Below are positions 33,836 through 42,323 of a stretch of DNA of 64,000 nt, in pieces. The stretch comes from Serratia entomophila. GTDB lineage: Bacteria > Pseudomonadota > Gammaproteobacteria > Enterobacterales > Enterobacteriaceae. The position numbers and the translations under genes were made by a program. The notes below the pieces were generated by a model. That model had not been told where the DNA came from, did no database searches, and saw only the letters and a list, made by a program, of their open reading frames with translations. The stretch is from NCBI RefSeq assembly GCF_021462285.1, contig NZ_CP082787.1, positions 2,294,001-2,358,000 of the forward strand, written 5' to 3'. Position 1 is the stretch's first letter, and every line of letters starts with the position of its first letter.

Positions 33836-35017
33836 CTATGCCCGATCCCGCAGCCACTGCAGGCCGGCAATCAGCTTATCCAACCCGGCCTCCAGCTTGC
33901 TGCGCGGGCAGCCGACGTTGAGCCGCAGGAAGCCGCGGCCTTCCTCGCCGTAGGTGAAGCCCGGCATCACCGCCACCTTCTCGCGCTCGATCAACACCTG
34001 CTGCAGTTGGCTGTCGTCCACCGCCAGCGGCCGCAGGTCGATCCAGGCCAGGTAGGTGGCCTGTGGCGGCTGCCAGTTCAGCGCCGGGAAGGCCTGGTTC
34101 AGGCGTTCGGCGACGTAGGTGAGGTTATCCTGCAGATAGTCGCGCAGTGCGTCCAGCCAGGGTTCGCCGTGGCGATAGGCGGCGATATGCGCCACCACCG
34201 CCAACACCGCCGGCGAAGACAGCCCGTCGCGGGCCTTCAGCTGCTGGAAGTAGGCCTCGCGACTGGCATCGTCGCTGATAAAACCATAGGCACCGGTCAG
34301 CGCCGGAATATTGAAGCTCTTGGAGCCGGAGGTCAGCAACGCCCAGGGCGTGATCGCCACCTGGCTCCACGGCGTATGGCGCTGCTCGCCCCACACCATG
34401 TCCATATGGATCTCGTCGCTGATGACCCGCACCTGGTGGCGTTCGCACAGCTCGGCCATCTGCAGCAGCTCGTCCCGGCTCCACACCTTGCCGGTCGGGT
34501 TATGCGGGCTGCACAGCAGCAGCACTTTGGTCTGCGGCCGCGCCAGCAGGGCTTCCAGATGCGCCATGTCGCAGCGCCAGTGGTTGCCGTCTTTCTGCAA
34601 CGGGCAAGGCAGCAGCTGGCGCTGGTTGCCGAGGATCACCTTATAGAAGGCGTCATAGGCGGGGGTGTGGGTAACCACGTATTCCCCCGGCGCCGACCAC
34701 TGGCGCAGCAGCTGCGCCACCATGTAAATCACCGACGGGCCGTACGCCGCCATGGCAGTGTCGATCGGCGCCGCGAAGCGCTGTTGATACCAGTGGCGCA
34801 GCGCACCGAGAAAATCCTCATGCTGCCAGCGGCTGTAGCCCAGCACGCCGTGCTGCAGGCGCTGTTGCAGCGCCTCGAGGATGCAAGGCGCGGTGGCGAA
34901 GTCCATATCCGAGATGGTGAAGGGCAGCAGGTCGGCGCTGCCGAAACGGTCGGCGATAAAATCCCACTGGGTGCACCAGGTGCCGTGCCGGTCGATAGGG
35001 GTGGAAAAATCAAACAT
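33836..35017 (-). CDS. malY: MalY: PLP-dependent cystathionine beta-lyase/maltose regulon modulator
   Basis: A 393-aa fold-type I PLP enzyme. The Schiff-base lysine is in TSGSKSFNIPAL (about residue 232). SPHNPTGKVW and VISDEIHMDMVW hold the Asn and Asp that contact PLP. In E. coli MalY cleaves cystathionine and binds MalT, repressing the maltose regulon. Its start codon overlaps the malX end by 8 nt, giving the conserved malXY operon. The stop is 5 nt from the convergent DUF4406 gene. Confidence 0.95.
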   Translation of the reverse strand: MFDFSTPIDRHGTWCTQWDFIADRFGSADLLPFTISDMDFATAPCILEALQQRLQHGVLGYSRWQHEDFLGALRHWYQQRFAAPIDTAMAAYGPSVIYMVAQLLRQWSAPGEYVVTHTPAYDAFYKVILGNQRQLLPCPLQKDGNHWRCDMAHLEALLARPQTKVLLLCSPHNPTGKVWSRDELLQMAELCERHQVRVISDEIHMDMVWGEQRHTPWSQVAITPWALLTSGSKSFNIPALTGAYGFISDDASREAYFQQLKARDGLSSPAVLAVVAHIAAYRHGEPWLDALRDYLQDNLTYVAERLNQAFPALNWQPPQATYLAWIDLRPLAVDDSQLQQVLIEREKVAVMPGFTYGEEGRGFLRLNVGCPRSKLEAGLDKLIAGLQWLRDRA

Positions 35018-36629
35018 GCGCTGCTCCCGGCAGGTCTGCGGCGGATTGCGCCGCGCTTATCAGTGAGTCTACTTCATCCTTCACCGATTGCACCTGCGGG
35101 CCGATCACCACCTGCAGATTGTGCTCGTTGAGGTGCACCACGCCGATGGCGCGGTTGGCCTTCAGCGCCGCGTCGTCCACCTTGCTCATGTCGTTGACCG
35201 ACAGGCGCAGGCGGGTGATGCAGTTGTCCAGCGTCACGATGTTTGCGCTGCCGCCGAGCGCCGCCAGGATAGCCGGCGCGTTGTAACCGGACTTGCCGAC
35301 TGCGCCGACCGGCGCGCTTTGGCTGGCCGCGCTCTCGCTCTCGCGGCCTGGCGTTTTGATGTTAAAACGCTGGATAGAGAAGCGGAAGATGACGTAATAG
35401 GCGGCAAACCAGATGGCGGCGACGATCGGCACCAGATACCACTTGGTGGCGGTGCCGTGCAGGATGCCGAACACCACGAAGTCGATGATATTGCCGTCGG
35501 TGTTGCCGATGGTAACGCCCAGCAGCGCCATCAGGGTGAAGCCCAGGCCGGTGAGGATGGCGTGGATCAGATACAGGAAAGGCGCGACGAACAGGAACAG
35601 GAATTCGATCGGCTCGGTGGTGCCGCCGACCACGCAGGCGACCACGCCTGAAATCAGCAGCCCTTTAATTTTATGGCGGTTTTCCGGCTTGGCGCAGTGG
35701 TACATCGCCAGCGCCGCGCCCGGCAGGCCACCGAGGAAGGCCGGCATCTTGCCCTGCGACAGGAAGCGGGTGGCGCTTTCGGCGAAGCCGGTGGTGGTCG
35801 GGCAAGAAAGCTGCGCCTGAAAGATGGTCAGCGCGCCGCTGACACTGTGGCCGCATACGTCCAGCGTGCCGCCCGCTTCGGTAAAGCGGATCAGGGCCAC
35901 CAGAATATGGTGCAGGCCGAACGGCAGCAGCAGGCGTTCGCCGGTGCCGAAGATCATCGGGCCAAAGGCGCCGGCGCCGTTGATAACCCAACCCAGGCCG
36001 TTGATGCCGGCGGCGAACCACGGCCAGATCAGCGGGATCACCAGGCCGCACAGGCCCAGCACCACCGTGGTGACGATCGGCACGAAGCGGGTGCCGCCGA
36101 AGAACGCCAGCGCATCCGGCAGACGGATGGTGTTGAAGCGCTCATGCAGCAGGTAAACGATAATGCCGACGATCACCGCGCCGAGGATGCCGGTGTCGAT
36201 CGACTGGATGCCAAGGATATTTTGAATGTTGTTGGCCTTCAGCACCAGCGGATCGTCGGTCGGTAAAATGCCGGCGGTGGTCAGATAGAAATTGGTCGCC
36301 AGGTTCAGCACCGCAAAGCCGACAAAGCCGGAGAAGGCGGCTACCCCTTTATTTTCCCGCGCCATGCCCAGCGGAATGGCGATGGCGAACATCACCGGCA
36401 GGAAGCTGAAGGCGAATGAGCCAATCTTGCTCATCCAGGTGAAGATCAGCTGGAAGATCGGATGGCCGATAAACGGCAGCAGGGTGATGACGTCGCGGCT
36501 GCTCAGCGAGCTGCCAATCCCCAGCATGATGCCGCAGAAAGAGAGTAATGCGACGGGCAGCATGAATGTTTTGCCCAGGCTCTGGAAAAACTCCCACAGC
36601 GTAATTTTTTGTTTTTTAGGTGCTGGCAT
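35010..36629 (-). CDS. malX: PTS EIIBC component MalX
   Basis: A 539-aa phosphotransferase permease. The EIIC domain (about residues 10-420, roughly ten helices) includes the conserved GGTTEPIEFLFLFVAPFLY. The C-terminal EIIB domain carries the phosphorylated cysteine in TLDNCITRLRLSV (about residue 476). E. coli MalX can carry glucose and maltose, but its true substrate is unresolved. MalI represses the operon. A MalI operator lies at 36694-36705, about 65 nt upstream of the start. Confidence 0.95.
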   Translation of the reverse strand: MPAPKKQKITLWEFFQSLGKTFMLPVALLSFCGIMLGIGSSLSSRDVITLLPFIGHPIFQLIFTWMSKIGSFAFSFLPVMFAIAIPLGMARENKGVAAFSGFVGFAVLNLATNFYLTTAGILPTDDPLVLKANNIQNILGIQSIDTGILGAVIVGIIVYLLHERFNTIRLPDALAFFGGTRFVPIVTTVVLGLCGLVIPLIWPWFAAGINGLGWVINGAGAFGPMIFGTGERLLLPFGLHHILVALIRFTEAGGTLDVCGHSVSGALTIFQAQLSCPTTTGFAESATRFLSQGKMPAFLGGLPGAALAMYHCAKPENRHKIKGLLISGVVACVVGGTTEPIEFLFLFVAPFLYLIHAILTGLGFTLMALLGVTIGNTDGNIIDFVVFGILHGTATKWYLVPIVAAIWFAAYYVIFRFSIQRFNIKTPGRESESAASQSAPVGAVGKSGYNAPAILAALGGSANIVTLDNCITRLRLSVNDMSKVDDAALKANRAIGVVHLNEHNLQVVIGPQVQSVKDEVDSLISAAQSAADLPGAAHV

Positions 36630-36693
36630 AACCGACGGCTCCTGGCGAAAAGGCGTGCAAAAAGGGGTGTTGCTCTGTTAGGTAAAAATAAGA

Positions 36694-36705
36694 TAAAACG
36701 TTTTA
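36694..36705. promoter_or_regulatory. MalI operator, malXY side
   Basis: TAAAACGTTTTA is a perfect palindrome identical to the core of the E. coli MalI operator. It lies 65 nt upstream of malX. Confidence 0.85.
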
Positions 36706-36770
36706 CCTAGTAAAAATGCGCCGCTAATCACAATTTCTGCGCGCACTTTGCGGCCACAATGCCAGCGGCA

Positions 36771-36784
36771 GTAAAACGTTTTAC
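36771..36784. promoter_or_regulatory. MalI operator, malI side
   Basis: GTAAAACGTTTTAC is a perfect 14-bp palindrome, 78 bp centre to centre from the malXY operator. It lies about 70 nt before the malI start, consistent with autorepression. Confidence 0.85.
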
Positions 36785-36854
36785 TGGCCAAACACATTCG
36801 GTATACCATTTGTCATCAAGGTGCAGGTTGCCCAGGATCGGGTACGCAGAGGCT

Positions 36855-37886
36855 ATGACCATCAAAAAGATCACTATCACCGATGTCGCGCAGCAGGCCG
36901 GCGTCTCTGTCACCACGGTTTCCCTGGTGCTGAGCGGCAAGGGGCGCATTTCTCCGGCCACGGTAGCGCGGGTGAATCAGGCGATTGAGCGGCTGGGCTA
37001 CGTGCGCAACCGCCAGGCGGCCACGCTGCGCGGCGGCGAATCGGGGGTGATTGGCCTGATCCTGCGCGATATCTGCGAACCTTTCTACGCCGAGATGACC
37101 GCCGGGCTGAGCGAAGCGCTGGAGGCGCACGGCAAGGTGCTGTTCCTTACCCAAAGCGGCCGCGAAGGCAAAGGGCTGATGCGCTGCTTCGATACGCTGC
37201 TGGAGCACGGCGTCGACGGTATGGTGCTGGCGGGCGGCATTCGCGCCGCCGCCGGCCTGAGGGAAAAAGCCGCCGAGCAGGGGGTGCCGCTGGTGTGCGT
37301 GGCGCGATCCAGCGGGCTGGATGACGTGGACCTGGTGCGCCCGGACAATATGCAGGCCGCCAAAATGGCCACCGAATTCCTGATCAAGCGCGGCCACAGC
37401 CAGATTGCCTACCTCGGCGGCCAGAGCGATTCGCTGACCCGCGCCGAACGGCTGGGCGGTTTTTGCGCCACGCTGCTGCAGTATGGCCTGCCGTTTCGCA
37501 GCGAATGGATCGTCGAGTGCGATTGCCGGCAGCGCGCGGCGGCCGAAGCGGCGGAAAATTTGCTGCGCCAGCATCCGAACATCAGCGCCATCGTGTGCCA
37601 CAAGGCTTCGGTGGCGCTCGGCGCCTATTTCGGCATTGTGCGCAGCGGCCGCAGCATCGGCTCGGACGGGGTAGACACCTATTACGGCCAGCAGGTGGCG
37701 TTGATCGGCTTTGGCGACGTGCCGGAGGCCGAACTGACCGAACCGCCGCTGACCTTCGTTTCCAGCTCGGCGCGCGAAGTGGGGCGCAGCGCCGCCGCGC
37801 GCCTGCTGCAACGCATCGGCGACGCCGATTTGCCGCCGCAGAATGTCATCCTGCCGCCGACGCTGATCAGGCGCGGGTCGGCTTAA
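36855..37886 (+). CDS. malI: LacI family repressor MalI
   Basis: A 343-aa repressor. The N-terminal LacI HTH is ITDVAQQAGVSVTTVSLVLSGKGRISPATVARVNQAIERLGY, with the hinge helix following. The remainder is a periplasmic-binding-protein-like sensor domain. It is divergent from malXY, with two MalI palindromes between. AGAGG precedes the ATG at 36855; an in-frame start at 36759 would overlap the operator. Its stop codon overlaps the convergent ampR stop codon. Confidence 0.95.
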   Translation: MTIKKITITDVAQQAGVSVTTVSLVLSGKGRISPATVARVNQAIERLGYVRNRQAATLRGGESGVIGLILRDICEPFYAEMTAGLSEALEAHGKVLFLTQSGREGKGLMRCFDTLLEHGVDGMVLAGGIRAAAGLREKAAEQGVPLVCVARSSGLDDVDLVRPDNMQAAKMATEFLIKRGHSQIAYLGGQSDSLTRAERLGGFCATLLQYGLPFRSEWIVECDCRQRAAAEAAENLLRQHPNISAIVCHKASVALGAYFGIVRSGRSIGSDGVDTYYGQQVALIGFGDVPEAELTEPPLTFVSSSAREVGRSAAARLLQRIGDADLPPQNVILPPTLIRRGSA

Positions 37887-38764
37887 TCACCGCGGCGTTC
37901 ATCCTCGGCCTGCCGGCTCATCCAACCGACGAACACCTTCATCGCCGGCGTCATGGCGCGCGATTTCAGCGACGTCAGCCAGTAACTGCCAAGATGCGCC
38001 TCGGCGGCGAACGGCCGCTGAAGCACCCCCTCGCGCAGCTCGCGGCCGAACATGCAGGGCGGCGCCAGCGCCACGCCGCCGCACTGGATGGCGCCTTCCA
38101 CCATCAGGCGAGAAGAGTCGAAAACCGGCCCGTTAATGCGCCAGGGCGCAACCTGCGCGGCGGCAAACCAGCGTTCCCATTCGTCCTTGCGGTAGGTGCG
38201 CATCAGCAGCTCATGCTGCAGATCCTGCGGCGTGCGCAGGCGCGCGGCGACCGCCGGCGGGCACAGCACCGTGAGCGGCGCGTCAAACAGCTTGCGGTTG
38301 TGGGTGGCGGGCCAGCGCCCTTCACCGAAGCGGATGGCGAAGTCCATGCCGTCGGCAGACAAATTGACCAGATTGTTGTTGGTCATCACCCGCAGATCGA
38401 TAAAAGGATGCGCCTCTTTGAACGCCGCCAGCCGCGGCATCAGCCAGCCGACGGCAAAGGTGCCGACCACCGCCACCGTCAGCACTTCGTGAAAATGCCC
38501 GCCTTCAAACTGTTGCAGCACCGATTCGATACGGTCGAAGGCGTCGTTCAGTATCGGCAGCAGCGCCTGGCCTTCTTCGGTCAGATCCAGGCCGCGCGGC
38601 AGGCGGCGGAACAGCTGAATGCCCAGTTGCTGCTCGAGCGCGCGCACCTGCTGGCTGACGGCGGCCTGGGTGACGCTCAGTTCCAGCCCGGCGCGGGTAA
38701 AGTTCAGGTGGCGAGCGGAAGATTCGAATGCCCGCAGGGCGTTGAGGGGGAGTCGGTTGCGCAT
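37883..38764 (-). CDS. ampR: LysR regulator AmpR, controller of ampC
   Basis: A 293-aa LysR-type regulator. The HTH is [28 protein letters not shown]. The effector domain has [18 protein letters not shown], whose glycine matches the well-studied Gly102 region of Amp[11 protein letters not shown] and the FDSS region follow. In enterics AmpR represses ampC when bound to UDP-MurNAc-pentapeptide and activates it with anhydro-muropeptides, linking it to peptidoglycan recycling. It is divergent from ampC across 206 nt. It is convergent with malI with overlapping stop codons. Confidence 0.93.
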   Translation of the reverse strand: MRNRLPLNALRAFESSARHLNFTRAGLELSVTQAAVSQQVRALEQQLGIQLFRRLPRGLDLTEEGQALLPILNDAFDRIESVLQQFEGGHFHEVLTVAVVGTFAVGWLMPRLAAFKEAHPFIDLRVMTNNNLVNLSADGMDFAIRFGEGRWPATHNRKLFDAPLTVLCPPAVAARLRTPQDLQHELLMRTYRKDEWERWFAAAQVAPWRINGPVFDSSRLMVEGAIQCGGVALAPPCMFGRELREGVLQRPFAAEAHLGSYWLTSLKSRAMTPAMKVFVGWMSRQAEDERRGD

Positions 38765-38812
38765 TAAGGCCTGCCATAAGTTTTTCTTTATGCTGGCTGA
38801 AATTATTATCGC

Positions 38813-38841
38813 TTGTCAACCCGGCGTCAAACCCCGATATT
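38813..38841 (+). promoter_or_regulatory. ampC promoter
   Basis: TTGTCA at 38813-38818 and GATATT at 38836-38841 are separated by 17 nt. This resembles the Enterobacter ampC promoter, which also has TTGTCAAC. The expected start point near 38848 gives a leader of about 123 nt. The GCTGGCTGAAATT stretch just upstream (about 38791-38803) resembles the AmpR-binding region of other ampC promoters. Confidence 0.75.
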
Positions 38842-38852
38842 TTGCCCAGCGG

Positions 38853-38869
38853 TTGCGCCAGTGGCGCAA
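38853..38869 (+). promoter_or_regulatory. Stem-loop in the ampC mRNA leader
   Basis: Perfect 7-bp stem TTGCGCC / GGCGCAA with an AGT loop, starting about 6 nt into the predicted transcript. Published work on S. marcescens ampC, recalled from memory, describes a leader of about 126 nt whose stem-loop affects transcript stability. The position and length here agree. Confidence 0.7.
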
Positions 38870-38970
38870 TTAACCCAGGAACAACACCATCATCCAAGGA
38901 CGTTCTCGTGTCGAATGACAATAAAATCTTTTGCCATCGGCCGGTACCCTGCAACCAAAGAGTCTCTACC

Positions 38971-40107
38971 ATGACGAAAATGAATCGCCTGGCGGCCGCG
39001 TTGCTCGCCGCTCTGATCTTGCCGGCCGGCCACGCCGCCGAAAAACAGGATATCGACGCCGTTATTCAGCCGCTGATGAAAAAATTCGGCGTACCGGGCA
39101 TGGCGATTGCCGTGACGGTCGACGGCCAACAGCGCTTCTATCACTACGGCGTGGCGTCGAAGCAGACCGGCCAGCCAATCACCAACCAAACGCTGTTTGA
39201 AATCGGCTCGCTGAGCAAAACCTTTACCGCCACGCTGGCGTCCTATGCGCAGCAGCAGGGCAAGCTGTCGTTCAGCGATCCGGCCAGCCGCTATCTGCCG
39301 CAGCTGCGCGGCAGCGCGTTCGACGGCGTCACGCTGTTGAATCTGGCGACCCATACCTCAGGCCTGCCGCTGTTTGTGCCGGATGACGTCACCAACAATG
39401 CGCAGCTGATGGCCTATTACAAAAACTGGCGGCCGCAGCAGCCGGCGGGCAGCGTCCGGGTGTATTCCAACCTCGGCATCGGCATGCTGGGAATGATCAC
39501 CGCCAAAAGCCTCAACCAGCCATTTGCGCAGGCAATGGAACGGCAGCTGCTGCCGGCGCTGGGCATGAGCCATACCTATATCCACGTGCCGGCCGATCAG
39601 ATGGCCAATTACGCCCAAGGCTACGACAAGGGAGACAAACCGGTGCGGGTCAATCCCGGCCCGCTGGACGCCGAGTCTTACGGCATCAAATCCAACGCGC
39701 AGGATCTGATCCGCTATCTGGACGCCAATATGCAGCAGGTCAAAGTGGCGGATAAATGGCGCAGCGCGCTGGCCGCCACCCACGTCGGCTATTACAAGGC
39801 AGGGGTGTTCACGCAGGATCTGATGTGGGAGAACTACCCGTATCCGGTGGATCTGGCGCGGCTGACCGAGGGCAACAACGCCGGCATGATCATGAACGGC
39901 ACCCCGGCGACCGCCATCACGCCGCCGCAGCCGGAACAAACCGCCGGCTGGTATAACAAGACCGGCTCGACCGGCGGCTTCTCGACCTACGCCGTGTTTA
40001 TCCCGGCCAAGAAGATCGGCGTGGTGATGCTGGCCAATAAATGGTTCCCCAACGACGACCGCGTTGCGGCGACTTACCGCATCGTTCAGGCGCTGGAGCA
40101 GCGCTGA
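38971..40107 (+). CDS. ampC: AmpC class C beta-lactamase (Serratia type)
   Basis: A 378-aa periplasmic cephalosporinase. Residues 1-22 are a Sec signal peptide ending near GHA-AE. The catalytic motifs in precursor numbering are S80-L-S-K83, Y165-S-N167 and K330-T-G332. The [15 protein letters not shown] and NKTGSTGGF blocks are intact, so the enzyme should be active. Several positions differ from the S. marcescens SRT/SST sequences I recall (for example AEKQ where I recall AQQQ after the signal), so a related species or divergent allele is possible. The start at 38971 sits after a long leader. Induction is via divergent AmpR. Confidence 0.96.
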   Translation: MTKMNRLAAALLAALILPAGHAAEKQDIDAVIQPLMKKFGVPGMAIAVTVDGQQRFYHYGVASKQTGQPITNQTLFEIGSLSKTFTATLASYAQQQGKLSFSDPASRYLPQLRGSAFDGVTLLNLATHTSGLPLFVPDDVTNNAQLMAYYKNWRPQQPAGSVRVYSNLGIGMLGMITAKSLNQPFAQAMERQLLPALGMSHTYIHVPADQMANYAQGYDKGDKPVRVNPGPLDAESYGIKSNAQDLIRYLDANMQQVKVADKWRSALAATHVGYYKAGVFTQDLMWENYPYPVDLARLTEGNNAGMIMNGTPATAITPPQPEQTAGWYNKTGSTGGFSTYAVFIPAKKIGVVMLANKWFPNDDRVAATYRIVQALEQR

Positions 40108-40114
40108 TTGTCGC

Positions 40115-40140
40115 AGCTCAGGGGCGCTCGCCCCTGAGCT
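40115..40140. terminator. Hairpin terminator between ampC and the downstream LysR gene
   Basis: Perfect 10-bp stem AGCTCAGGGG / CCCCTGAGCT with a 6-nt loop, starting 8 nt after the ampC stop. It overlaps the last codons of the convergent LysR gene. The tail TCTCACT has only a weak T-tract. Confidence 0.65.
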
Positions 40141-41032
40141 TCTCACTGTCGCCCCGCATCTCGCGCATAAAGTCGATAAACACCCGCAGCTTGAGCGGCA
40201 GATGGCGGCTGGCGGGGAAATAAATGAAAAAACCCGGCGCTTCGCTGGCGCACTCCGCCAGCAGTTCCACCAGTTGCCCCTGCGCCAGCTCGCGCCGCAC
40301 CGTGCCGTGAAAGCGCTGGGTGATGCCCATGCCGGCCAGCGCCGCGTCCTTGAGCAGGCGATCCTCGTTGAAAATCAAACGGCCGTTGACCTCCAGCGCC
40401 CGCTGCTCGCCATTCAGATTAAACAGCCAGGGTTCGAGCTTGCCGCTGCCCGGGAAGCGATAGCGCAGACACTGGTGTTCAGCCAGCGCTTCCAGCGTGG
40501 CCGGCGCGCCGCACTGCGCCAGATAAGCCGGTGAGGCGACCAGCACGCGCCGTTGGCCGCGATCGATAGGCACCGCCACCATGTCTTTTTGCAGCATGGC
40601 GTGCATGCGAATACCGGCGTCGAAGCTGCCCAACACCAGATCGGAAAAGCGATCGTCGGTAAACAGCTCCAGCTGCACCTCAGGGTAGCGGCGCTGAAAC
40701 TCCGCCAGATGCGGCATCACCAACAGCGAAGCGGCCAGCTGCGGCAGGGTAATGCGCAGCAGGCCGGCCGGCTGAGCGCGCAAGTCGTCCGCCGCCACGT
40801 CTATCTGGCTCATGGCCGGAGAAACCCGTTGGTAAAAGATGCGCCCTTCGTCGCTGAGCCGCACCGAACGGCTGGTGCGATGAAACAGCCGCACGCCCAG
40901 CCGGCTTTCCAGCGCCTGAATATTTTGCGACACCGCCGGCGGGGTTACCCCCAACTGACTGGCCGCCTGGGTGAAGCTGCCCAGGCGCGCGACGGCTTCA
41001 AAGAACGGCAGCAGCTGCAGCAATGAACTCAT
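40118..41032 (-). CDS. LysR family regulator divergent from an EstB-like hydrolase gene
   Basis: A 304-aa LysR regulator. The HTH is SFTQAASQLGVTPPAVSQNIQALESRLGVRLFHRTSRSVRLS. The effector-binding domain contains LRITLPQLAASLLVMPHLAEF and FDAGIRMH. The subgroup (with LRITxP and a GFFIYFPA segment) commonly controls an adjacent divergent gene. Here that is the serine hydrolase at 41135. A T-N11-A palindrome lies 18 nt upstream of the start codon. It converges on ampC, with a shared hairpin. Confidence 0.9.
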   Translation of the reverse strand: MSSLLQLLPFFEAVARLGSFTQAASQLGVTPPAVSQNIQALESRLGVRLFHRTSRSVRLSDEGRIFYQRVSPAMSQIDVAADDLRAQPAGLLRITLPQLAASLLVMPHLAEFQRRYPEVQLELFTDDRFSDLVLGSFDAGIRMHAMLQKDMVAVPIDRGQRRVLVASPAYLAQCGAPATLEALAEHQCLRYRFPGSGKLEPWLFNLNGEQRALEVNGRLIFNEDRLLKDAALAGMGITQRFHGTVRRELAQGQLVELLAECASEAPGFFIYFPASRHLPLKLRVFIDFMREMRGDSEKLRGERP

Positions 41033-41049
41033 ATATTGATAACCTGTAC

Positions 41050-41064
41050 TTAATGATGCATTAA
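41050..41064. promoter_or_regulatory. LysR-type T-N11-A palindrome
   Basis: TTAATG-ATG-CATTAA is an inverted repeat with 6-bp arms containing the LysR-type box TAATGATGCATTA. It lies between the LysR gene start (41032) and the hydrolase start (41135). A second, wider inverted pair (ACCTGT at about 41042 and ACAGGT at about 41087) frames it. Confidence 0.6.
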
Positions 41065-41134
41065 ATTATGGCCTATTTTATTTTATGACAGGTACTTTAG
41101 ACTGATTTTACTTTCCCTTCAGCGAGTAAAAATC

Positions 41135-42289
41135 ATGTCGGCAGAACATCAGTCATTAGCGCAACGGATTACGGCGGCCAGCCAGCAGGCAATCGCCGAC
41201 GGCCGCATCGTGGGCAGCGTGGTGTTGGTCGCCCGGCGCGGAGAAACGGTTTTCGCTTCCGCCAGCGGTTACGCCGATCGCGAGCAACGGCGGCCGATGC
41301 GCCGCCAGACGCAGTTCCGGCTGTCGTCGGTGTCCAAACCTTACACCACGCTGGCGGCGATGCGCATGATCGAACAGGGCAAACTCGGCCTGGACGATGC
41401 GGTCAGCCGCTGGCTACCGTGGTTCACCCCGGCGCTGGCCGACGGCACGCGGCCGGAAATTAACATCCGCCACCTGCTGAGCCACACCGCCGGGCTGGAT
41501 TATCGCCTTAATCAGCCCGCCGGCGGCAGCTATCACGCTCTGGGGATCAAAGACGGCATGGAGCTTTCCTCGCTGACGCTGGAGCAGAATCTGCGGCTGC
41601 TGGCTCAGGCGCCGCTGCTGGCGCCGCCTGGCCGGGAATTCAACTATTCGCTGGCGATCGACGTGCTCGGTGCGGTGCTGGAGCAGGCGGCGGGCGAAAC
41701 GCTGCCGCAGCTGTTCGAACGCTGGGTGGCGCAGCCGCTGGGATTGGGCAATACCGGTTTTTATGCCCGGGAGGCGGATAACCTGGCGACGGCGTATTAC
41801 AACACCGCCGGGGGGCCGCAGCGCTTGCACGACGGCCAGCGGGTGGCGTTGCCGGAAGGGTTCGGCGCCGAGGTGGAATTCCAGCCGTCTCGGGCCCTCA
41901 ACCCAAACGCCTATCCGTCCGGCGGCGCCGGCATGGTGGGCGACGCCGATGACGTGCTGCGGCTGGTGGAGACGCTGCGCAGCGGCGGGAAGGGCATTCT
42001 GCAGCCGCACAGTCTGGAGCTGATGCGCAGCCCGCATGTCGGGCCAGAGGCGCAAACCCAGGGGCCGGGCTGGGGCTTCGGCTTCGGCGGCGCGCTGCTG
42101 GTGGATGAGCGGCTGGCGACCACGCCACAGCGTACCGGGACCATGACCTGGGGCGGCGTATACGGGCACAGCTGGTTCTGCGATCCGCAGGAGGAATTGA
42201 GCGTGGTGGTCTTGACCAACACCGCCTTTGAAGGCATGTGCGGTTGGTACCCGCAGCAGATCCGCGACGCGGTGTATCAGGCGGGATAA
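41135..42289 (+). CDS. Serine hydrolase, beta-lactamase/EstB-like (class C fold)
   Basis: A 384-aa protein of the beta-lactamase-related serine hydrolase family (PF00144). There is no signal peptide, so it is probably cytosolic. The nucleophile is in LSSVSKPYT (SxxK: S-V-S-K, about residue 67). The second motif is YSLA where AmpC has YSN. The third motif reads GHSW where AmpC has KTG. This pattern is typical of EstB-type esterases rather than true beta-lactamases. It is divergent from a LysR gene that probably controls it. It lies next to the real ampC but is too different to be a recent duplicate. Confidence 0.88.
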   Translation: MSAEHQSLAQRITAASQQAIADGRIVGSVVLVARRGETVFASASGYADREQRRPMRRQTQFRLSSVSKPYTTLAAMRMIEQGKLGLDDAVSRWLPWFTPALADGTRPEINIRHLLSHTAGLDYRLNQPAGGSYHALGIKDGMELSSLTLEQNLRLLAQAPLLAPPGREFNYSLAIDVLGAVLEQAAGETLPQLFERWVAQPLGLGNTGFYAREADNLATAYYNTAGGPQRLHDGQRVALPEGFGAEVEFQPSRALNPNAYPSGGAGMVGDADDVLRLVETLRSGGKGILQPHSLELMRSPHVGPEAQTQGPGWGFGFGGALLVDERLATTPQRTGTMTWGGVYGHSWFCDPQEELSVVVLTNTAFEGMCGWYPQQIRDAVYQAG

Positions 42290-42294
42290 GAAAA

Positions 42295-42312
42295 GGGCCC
42301 CGAAAGGGGCCC
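42295..42312 (-). terminator. Terminator between convergent estB-like gene and ydgA
   Basis: Perfect 7-bp stem GGGCCCC / GGGGCCC with a GAAA tetraloop. On the minus strand it is followed by TTTTCTTAT. It mainly terminates ydgA and may also stop the plus-strand gene. Confidence 0.85.
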
Positions 42313-42323
42313 TTGCAGAGAAC

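Noticed and set aside
37463..38767. A 434-codon plus-strand frame running through malI into ampR
   Set aside because: It lies in another frame of malI and antisense to ampR; both real genes have full family matches.
41135..42289. The EstB-like gene as a second beta-lactamase
   Set aside because: It lacks a signal peptide, the YSN motif and the KTG motif, so true beta-lactamase activity is unlikely.
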